The position numbers were made by a program, and so were the translations under genes. This document shows positions 63,493 through 64,000 of a stretch of 64,000 nucleotides of DNA, in pieces. The notes beneath the pieces are model-generated. The model made no database searches, was not told the DNA's origin, and saw nothing but the letters and a program-made list of their open reading frames with translations. Numbering within the stretch: position 1 is the stretch's first letter; the number at the start of each line of letters is the position of its first letter. This DNA is from Nocardioides sp. TF02-7. GTDB lineage: Bacteria; Actinomycetota; Actinomycetes; Propionibacteriales; Nocardioidaceae. Location: NCBI RefSeq assembly GCF_022437945.1, contig NZ_CP092535.1, positions 682,001-746,000 on the forward strand. Direction: 5' to 3'.

Positions 63493-64000
63493 GTGTTCGG
63501 TGCCCTTGGTCGTCTCGTGTCCCGTCGTCCCTGGTTCGTCATCGCCGCGTGGGTGGTGGTCGCCGTCGCGGTGATCGTCACCGCGCCCGGCCTCGAGACC
63601 ACCAGCGACGAGGCGGAGTTCCTCCCCGACCACTACGAGTCGATCCAGGCGGCCGAGCTGCAGTCGGAGAAGTTCTCCGACAACGCCACGCCGGCCGCCC
63701 TCCCTGGTGTTCGAGCGCGAGGACGGCGGCGAGCTGACCGCCGACGACCAGGCCGAGGTCACCCGGATCGGCGAGGAGCTCGGCCCGCGGCTCGGCGAGG
63801 AGACGTTCGTGCAGCAGGTGCTGACGGTCGACCCGCAGGGCCAGCCGAACGTGTCCGAGGACGGCCAGGTGCAGATCGGCATCATCGGGCTGGCCGAGGG
63901 GGCCACCGGCTTCGACCCGACGGCCTTCGAGGACGCCGAGGACCTGCGCGACTCCCTCGCCGAGCTCAGCGACGGCACCGGCCTCTCCGTGCAGGCCACC
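63493..64000 (+). CDS. MMPL-family transporter, 5' part (one frameshift, cut by window end)
   Basis: GTG start (VFGALGRLVSRRPWFVIAAWVVVAVAVIV is the first helix, then the external loop ETTSDEAEFLPDHYESIQAAELQ). One C is extra near 63702-63705 (ATPAALLVFEREDGGELTADD expected). At least 169 residues are visible; the rest lies beyond the window. It is divergent from groES. Confidence 0.85.
   Translation, partial: MFGALGRLVSRRPWFVIAAWVVVAVAVIVTAPGLETTSDEAEFLPDHYESIQAAELQSEKFSDNATPAALPGVRARGRRRADRRRPGRGHPDRRGARPAARRGDVRAAGADGRPAGPAERVRGRPGADRHHRAGRGGHRLRPDGLRGRRGPARLPRRAQRRHRPLRAGH

Overview
The window is high-GC actinobacterial DNA. Codon use, frequent GTG starts, the F420 gene set, a DUF5709 protein and the order of housekeeping blocks suggest Nocardioidaceae, most likely a Nocardioides-like organism; this is an inference from sequence alone. 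No rRNA, tRNA, CRISPR array or recognisable transposase was seen.

Layout. 0-2.2 kb: end of an unknown gene, then an ECF sigma factor with its membrane partner. 2.3-4.4 kb: sucD and sucC. 4.7-5.7 kb: an M23 peptidase. 5.7-8.2 kb: a unit with a LexA-type (SOS) promoter, a DUF222/HNH nuclease gene and a 258-bp direct repeat, sitting between the M23 gene and pcrA. 8.2-11.4 kb: pcrA and two small genes. 11.4-20.4 kb: cell-wall and envelope-stress genes (M15 peptidase, secreted RCC1 propeller, TetR, a PspC-type kinase with its response regulator, a PspC protein, a YbaK deacylase, a second ECF sigma factor). 20.4-30.5 kb: F420-linked metabolism (npdG, an LLM oxidoreductase, an acyl-CoA dehydrogenase, fbiC), an MMPL transporter and two unknown proteins. 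30.6-39.2 kb: a complete xylose locus, xylFGH plus a ROK repressor on + and xylB-xylA plus a ROK repressor on -, converging on an array of 32-bp repeats. 39.2-43.6 kb: small stress and secreted proteins and a MEDS-kinase/MEDS-STAS pair. 43.7-63.2 kb: guaA, a ChoD-like GMC oxidoreductase, a semialdehyde dehydrogenase, an MFS exporter, a nitrilase-family gene, guaB3, guaB, zwf, cydAB, small enzymes, and groEL-groES under two CIRCE operators. The window ends inside a second MMPL gene.

Sequence quality dominates the reading. About 30 genes are broken by single-base indels (about 42 in total, roughly 33 extra bases and 9 missing), nearly all in G or C runs, and each time the coding sense resumes cleanly in another frame. 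These look like base-calling errors of a draft assembly rather than decay, so such genes are annotated as one CDS and the likely indel is given.

The most unusual non-coding structure is a GACCCGGCGCATCTCCGCA repeat on an exact 32-bp lattice. It starts directly after stop codons at two convergent gene ends 33 kb apart (2172-2267 and 35154-35428), and at the second it changes orientation in the middle, so each flanking gene reads it in the same sense. Other notable points are the SOS-controlled HNH unit, two different ROK-type palindromes in the xylose locus, an 8-3-8 palindrome between npdG and the LLM gene, and a 122-bp tandem repeat followed by three long hairpins downstream of groEL.
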